Program-made: the position numbers and the translations under genes
The notes under the pieces: model-generated
Database searches by the model: none
Told to the model about the DNA's origin: nothing
Seen by the model: the letters and a program-made list of their open reading frames with translations, nothing else
Source: Methanothrix thermoacetophila PT
GTDB taxonomy: Archaea; Halobacteriota; Methanosarcinia; Methanotrichales; Methanotrichaceae
Length of the DNA: 64,000 nucleotides
Direction of reading: 5' to 3'
Assembly: GCF_000014945.1 (NCBI RefSeq)
Contig: NC_008553.1
Location: 744,001 to 808,000 of the forward strand
In this document: in pieces, positions 59,740-64,000 of the stretch
Position numbering within the stretch: position 1 is the first letter of the stretch
Layout: every line of letters begins with the position of its first letter

Positions 59740-60945
59740 ATGAATGTGAATGCCGATCTCCACATACACTCGAAGTACTCAGCTGCCACATCTAAGATGA
59801 TGGATCTGGATACCATTGCGGCTGAGGCGCGAAGGAAGGGCATACACATCGTTGGCACAGGCGACGCATTCCACCCGAAATGGCTTGAGGATCTCAGGCG
59901 ACTTCCGGAGAGTGATGGGATTTTCCGACATGATGGCATGACCGGATTCGTCGTGACAGCAGAGGTAGAGGATTTGAGGGGAGTTCACCATCTGATCCTC
60001 ATCCCGGATATCTCAAAGGCAGAGGAGCTGAGGGAGATCTTCCGGAAGAACTCGAGCAACATCGACACAGATGGCAGACCGAAGGTAATGTTAACTGGGG
60101 CCGAGATCGCAGATGCGTGCCTCGAGGCTGATTGCATCATCGGGCCGAGCCACGCTTTCACGCCATGGACCGGGATCTTCGCGCACCACGCGTCTCTTAA
60201 AGAATGCTACGGAGATCGGGCTGGTGATATATCATTCATAGAGCTCGGCCTCAGCGCAGATTCCGACTACGCGGATCGTATAAGCGAGCTGAGGGATAAA
60301 ACGTTCCTGTCAAACTCTGATGGCCACTCTCCCTGGTCGAACAAGCTCGGAAGGGAGTTCAACCAGTTTGATATCAGAGATATCAGCTTTCAGGAGATCA
60401 GGCTTGCGATAGAGCACAGATCTGGACGCAGGCCCACTCTCAACGTCGGATTCTACCCTGAGGAGGGCAAATACAACAGAACCGCATGCACCAGATGCTA
60501 CAAGCAGTATACGATGAGAGAGATGGATGAACGGCTGGGACGGTGCGCATGCGGAGGATCGATCAAGCTCGGCGTCAGGGACAGGGTTGAGATCCTAGCA
60601 GATCTACCACATCCGGTGCATCCAGATCACAGGCCTCCATACATCCACATAATCCCGCTTGCTGAGATAATCGCGATGGCTCTCGACCACAAGAGCGTAT
60701 TCACAGAAGGCGTGAAAAGGATATGGAGAGATCTGGTAGCTGAGAGGACCGAGATAGATGTGCTGCTGCACACAGAGATCTCTGAGCTGAACACTGATGA
60801 GAGAGTCGCAAGGGCGATAGGGGCGTTCAGATCGGGAAACGTCGTGTTGACCCCAGGTGGTGGTGGGAGATACGGGAGGATATCCCTTCCAACACCCGGA
60901 GCCAGATCCAAGGCACCATCACAGAGATCCCTTATGGAGTTCTAG
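59740..60945 (+). CDS. PHP-domain phosphoesterase-like protein (TIGR00375 type) with zinc ribbon
   Basis: A 401-residue protein. The PHP metal site opens with ADLHIHSKYSAATSKMM; further ligands are in GTGDAFHPKW, GPSHAFTPWTGIF and LSNSDGHSPWSNKLGREF. A zinc-ribbon-like CTRCYKQYT...RCACGGSIKLG is inserted near residues 250-280. The C-terminus (VVLTPGGGGRYGRISLP) is the DNA-repair-associated TIGR00375 ending. The PHP fold usually hydrolyses phosphoesters; family members sit near helicase genes in bacteria, so a repair role is possible. GGAG lies 9-10 nt before ATG 59740; the open frame upstream is not conserved. The stop overlaps the end of the giant DUF11 gene by 4 nt. Confidence 0.85.
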   Translation: MNVNADLHIHSKYSAATSKMMDLDTIAAEARRKGIHIVGTGDAFHPKWLEDLRRLPESDGIFRHDGMTGFVVTAEVEDLRGVHHLILIPDISKAEELREIFRKNSSNIDTDGRPKVMLTGAEIADACLEADCIIGPSHAFTPWTGIFAHHASLKECYGDRAGDISFIELGLSADSDYADRISELRDKTFLSNSDGHSPWSNKLGREFNQFDIRDISFQEIRLAIEHRSGRRPTLNVGFYPEEGKYNRTACTRCYKQYTMREMDERLGRCACGGSIKLGVRDRVEILADLPHPVHPDHRPPYIHIIPLAEIIAMALDHKSVFTEGVKRIWRDLVAERTEIDVLLHTEISELNTDERVARAIGAFRSGNVVLTPGGGGRYGRISLPTPGARSKAPSQRSLMEF

Positions 60946-63900
60946 TTATTGCAGCACTGCAAGGATGTTCTGTTCATCGCATATACCCATCGTCCATCGG
61001 ATCCACCTGCAGCCCTGACAAGGATCTCCCTGCACAGCGCATCTCTCACATCCATCCTCAGGGTGATCACTAGAGAGTCACCTGCTCTCAGGAGATCCAC
61101 TATCCAATTCATCAGATCTTCCTCGATCTCAGGCTCCGGATAGACGCCCAGGACCTTCGATCCATTCGGAACCATTGCTGTGATGTACACGGGGGAGAGA
61201 TCTCTGATCCCGTCGTTCTGTATCTTCATGCGGATACTCATGATTTCCGATCCCTCCATGTACGTGTCCGCGGATATGCTCATGTGGGGCGTTCCGTATC
61301 TATAGGAGACGGGCAAGTGTATGCTTCTCCGCATCGTGTAGTTTCCGATGTAGATATCGCTCAGGTATGTATCCATGAGATGTGTATCAGTGACTGCCAT
61401 TCCGGAGAAGTTCACGCTTGTCTCAAGCCCTCGGACTCCAAGCACCGTATACTTCTCGATCCTCGATCCTGTGTACTCCTCGCGTATGCTCCGCACACTT
61501 CTGATCCATGCGCCCGAACGCCATGTAGAGCTGTTGCCCTCAGCTCTGATGCCCTCTCTCATAGACCCATGGCTCACCATCCCCTCCGAAATGTATCTGC
61601 CTCTGCCGGAGGTGTGAAGCTGCAGTGCTCCGTAACTCCTGTCTGATGCGAGCGTGCCGTTTCCGAGGTATGAATGGACGTAGCTCCCGTACTCACCGTG
61701 CTCCTTGAACCTCACAGATATGTTAGACATCCCGGAGTGTAGATCGTATGCGCTCAGCGAACCTGTGATGTTCGAGATCTTCTCTGAGAGGATGCTGCTG
61801 GATCCAGTGATATCTCTATCAAGGGAGATCTCAGTGCCGTTGGAATCCGCAATAGCGGCAATGCTGCTGATGTCACTATTTGCCTTGGAGAGAGATCTCA
61901 TCCTCCCATGAGTGGCCCTGTTTAAGATCTCGAAGTGATCGCTCCAGGGAGACCCAAATACAACAGATCTCCTGTAAACTTCGCCCTTGTACATGCTGCT
62001 CTCTGATGCCTGCGATCTCGAGACCCTGATGGAGTGATTCTCTGTGCTTATGGACACACCCTCCTGTGAGTGCAGGGATCCACTGCCGTGTCCTCTCATC
62101 CGGAGCTCCGCGCCGCTCTCAGCTGCGATCCCCACGATAACACAGTCGCTTGCGGAGATGTTCCCGGAGAACGCCTGGACGCAGTTGCGCAGCGTGGTGC
62201 CCTCGAAGCCAGATGTGCATTCCCTGTATGTCCTGGTGAAGCCATGCCCATCAACGCTACCGGTCATGTTGAAGTACATCTCGCTTCTCGGAAGTATCCC
62301 GCTTATTCTTATTACACTGCACTCCCCGGCGCGGAGACGGTCGATATGCCATAGCCCATCAGGTCCGGGTGCGGGATCTGCATTTTGGATCACAAATCTC
62401 GGATCCGGGATCTCCTTCACAGTGATGTTCCTGAGATCTGTATCAGATGGGTTGCAAACCCTGATCTCATAATCTATGGTCTCGCCGCGCCTGCACTCTG
62501 TGCAGGATGGCTGCTTTTCGATCGTGATCTCTTTTTTGGGAACATGAAGATATGTGGAGACCTCCGCAGATACCGGCAGGGACTCTGTGCTCTCCAGGGT
62601 GAATATTGCCTTCAGCACATCACCATCAGCCCCGTCAACGAGAGCTCTGATGCTTACAGTTCTCATATCTCCAGGCATGAGCTCAGAGCTCTTCGACCAG
62701 ACGATATCTTCGCTGTTCGAGATGCCTGGCATGTGGCTCGCGCTGACGATGCGCACGTTAGAGGGGAACAGAGCCCTCAGAGTGACGTTAGTCGCCTTCG
62801 TAGTTCCCGTATTTCTGTAGCTGACAGTGTAAGTTACAGTTCCACCCCTCTCAACGCGCTCGGGAGATCCTGTCGCATTGATGGAGAGCTCTGGAGCGAT
62901 CAGGATCGTTCTCGTGGATGCATTCTCCTCATGCCCCTCGAACCGCATTGTAAATGTGGTATCCACATCTGTTCCGTTTGCAGCCCTCCCAGCTCTTGTG
63001 ATGATTCTTATGACTCCCTCATCCCCGGGATGAAGCACCTCCGGAAGCGCACACCCTGACCAGATACTTCCATCTGGGGAGCAGGGCATCGGACTTGATG
63101 ATATAAACGCAAGGAGCGGATCATATCTCGCCTCAATAACAGCACCCCTGATCTCCCTCTCCCCGATGTTTCTGTAGTGGATCGTGTAGTTCACGAAACC
63201 GCATGCCACATCAGGCGCATCCACGCTCAGGTATGACGATCCTACGATGAACTCTGATGATGCTGATGCGCTGTAGTCGCGCCCCCCGCTCTCAGAGCTG
63301 GACCATGTGAGAGTCGACTCGGAGACGGACCGACCATCTGAGAGTGCCACGATGTCATACTCCAGCAATGCGCTCTCGCCAGGCCCAAGCCTTTTGATCC
63401 GCCAGATCAGTAACCCATCGCAGATCTCAATATCCCCCCTCTCAGGAGACGTTTTCACGCTCTCCGGCAGGATGCCGGTGTTAGAGGGGATGCTCTCCCT
63501 CAGAACCACATTCCAGGCGTCGCATCTGCTCTCCTGCGAGTGATTGATTCTCAGAGTGAGCCTCGAAGTATCGCCTCTCGCCATGCCCCTCAGAGCTGGC
63601 GTCTTAGTCAAGATCAGACCTGGCTCGGCGATCTCCACCGGTCCTGTCGCCACTGAGATGGATTTCTTATCACTATTTGAGAGATAGTTCAGCTCCAGGA
63701 CCGCCCCGGGCGCATAATCATCGACGATCGTATTCAGGGAGAGATCAATATGCATCGCCTGTACATCTCCAAGGTACCAGCAAATCCGGCCCTCGTGGAT
63801 GAGCTCCTTCAGCGGATTGAAATTCATCCGGATGCCTGATACATTGTATCTCAATCCCTGAAGGCTCAGGTTCATCCATGCATCTCTTAGAGGAGGCAGC

Positions 63901-64000
63901 TCACCATAAAAGCGAATCGCGAGCTCCTCTCCGAAGCTCCTCCTCACAGGCCCCTCCGGTTCGCATCTCATGCTCAGATCCGCTACGGCGACGTAAGCCT
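60942..64000 (-). CDS. Very large exported-type protein with DUF11 repeats, 5' end cut by window
   Basis: The frame is open to the right edge (last visible codons AYVAVADLS before MRCEPEG), so the true start lies outside; at least 1019 residues are here. Several ~110-residue DUF11/COG1361-type beta-sandwich repeats occur, for example INATGSPERVERGGTVTYTVSYRN, EKQPSCTECRRGETIDYEIRV and the ITAMVPNGSKVLGVYP end. Cys pairs and many N-glycosylation sequons occur. The long Ser/Gly/His-rich middle (SGSLHSQEGVSISTEN) is atypical. Such proteins build methanogen sheaths or surfaces. There is no membrane anchor at the visible C-terminus. The stop TAG overlaps the PHP gene. Confidence 0.75.
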   Translation of the reverse strand, partial: AYVAVADLSMRCEPEGPVRRSFGEELAIRFYGELPPLRDAWMNLSLQGLRYNVSGIRMNFNPLKELIHEGRICWYLGDVQAMHIDLSLNTIVDDYAPGAVLELNYLSNSDKKSISVATGPVEIAEPGLILTKTPALRGMARGDTSRLTLRINHSQESRCDAWNVVLRESIPSNTGILPESVKTSPERGDIEICDGLLIWRIKRLGPGESALLEYDIVALSDGRSVSESTLTWSSSESGGRDYSASASSEFIVGSSYLSVDAPDVACGFVNYTIHYRNIGEREIRGAVIEARYDPLLAFISSSPMPCSPDGSIWSGCALPEVLHPGDEGVIRIITRAGRAANGTDVDTTFTMRFEGHEENASTRTILIAPELSINATGSPERVERGGTVTYTVSYRNTGTTKATNVTLRALFPSNVRIVSASHMPGISNSEDIVWSKSSELMPGDMRTVSIRALVDGADGDVLKAIFTLESTESLPVSAEVSTYLHVPKKEITIEKQPSCTECRRGETIDYEIRVCNPSDTDLRNITVKEIPDPRFVIQNADPAPGPDGLWHIDRLRAGECSVIRISGILPRSEMYFNMTGSVDGHGFTRTYRECTSGFEGTTLRNCVQAFSGNISASDCVIVGIAAESGAELRMRGHGSGSLHSQEGVSISTENHSIRVSRSQASESSMYKGEVYRRSVVFGSPWSDHFEILNRATHGRMRSLSKANSDISSIAAIADSNGTEISLDRDITGSSSILSEKISNITGSLSAYDLHSGMSNISVRFKEHGEYGSYVHSYLGNGTLASDRSYGALQLHTSGRGRYISEGMVSHGSMREGIRAEGNSSTWRSGAWIRSVRSIREEYTGSRIEKYTVLGVRGLETSVNFSGMAVTDTHLMDTYLSDIYIGNYTMRRSIHLPVSYRYGTPHMSISADTYMEGSEIMSIRMKIQNDGIRDLSPVYITAMVPNGSKVLGVYPEPEIEEDLMNWIVDLLRAGDSLVITLRMDVRDALCREILVRAAGGSDGRWVYAMNRTSLQCCNN

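Overview
The window comes from a methanogenic archaeon, most likely a Methanosarcinales member close to Methanothrix (Methanosaeta). The case rests on archaeal information genes (DnaG-type primase, Cdc48, NMD3, thermosome, archaeal-type methionine adenosyltransferase and thymidylate synthase), the chromosomal protein MC1, two methanogenesis-marker proteins (marker 2 and marker 4/MtxX), TATA-box promoters with short or absent leaders, frequent TTG/GTG starts, and a tRNA-Trp whose intron is a box C/D sRNA. The genus is inferred from gene content and not proven here.

Layout. 1-6.4 kb: phosphate-transporter permeases, an ACT-domain protein behind a perfect 23-nt palindrome, a glutaredoxin with a Cys-rich partner, a PDDEXK-like nuclease, a tiny SAP-like protein, thymidylate synthase, thioredoxin/DUF1638, and an alanine-dehydrogenase-like enzyme. 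6.4-15 kb: a geranylgeranyl reductase; a three-gene membrane sensor cluster (KaiC-like ATPase, small membrane protein, SLC5-STAC protein ending in two DUF835 domains); a pterin-type operon with DHPS-like, DUF473 and PAC2 genes. 15.5-25.5 kb: Cdc48 ATPase, DnaG, NMD3/DUF424, an exported protein, methionine adenosyltransferase, glutamine-dependent NAD synthetase. 25.6-32 kb: a Cas4-like membrane nuclease encoded as two overlapping halves, then a thermosome-grpE-dnaK-dnaJ operon. 32-44 kb: a small zinc-ribbon protein, a membrane protein overlapping the wyosine enzyme Taw2, an exported beta-propeller operon with a second Cas4-like gene, an IscU scaffold, MC1, rubrerythrin with a small sulfite-reductase-like protein, LysA, a HEAT protein and MscL. 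44-64 kb: a phosphatase-superfamily enzyme, LarA, an iron-sulfur flavoprotein, phosphoglycerate mutase, a glycosyltransferase, tRNA-Lys and intron-containing tRNA-Trp, methanogenesis markers, a PHP phosphoesterase and a very large exported DUF11 protein cut by the window edge.

The intergenic DNA is unusually informative. I find three families of short non-coding mobile elements with terminal inverted repeats and target-site duplications: MITE-1 (about 89 bp, six copies), MITE-2 (115 bp, two copies, 9-bp duplications) and MITE-3 (124 bp, two full copies and one degenerate). One MITE-1 lies nested inside a MITE-2, and subtracting it restores exactly 115 bp. There are also several IS200/IS605-type end remnants and a decayed IS200-type transposase. 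No intact transposase, CRISPR array or rRNA is visible.

The best candidate for an undescribed system is the KaiC-like / small membrane protein / SLC5-STAC-DUF835-DUF835 cluster (7.8-11.8 kb). A transporter-like sensor module, normally attached to a histidine kinase in bacteria, is here attached to two archaeal DUF835 domains and translationally coupled to a RecA-fold ATPase.
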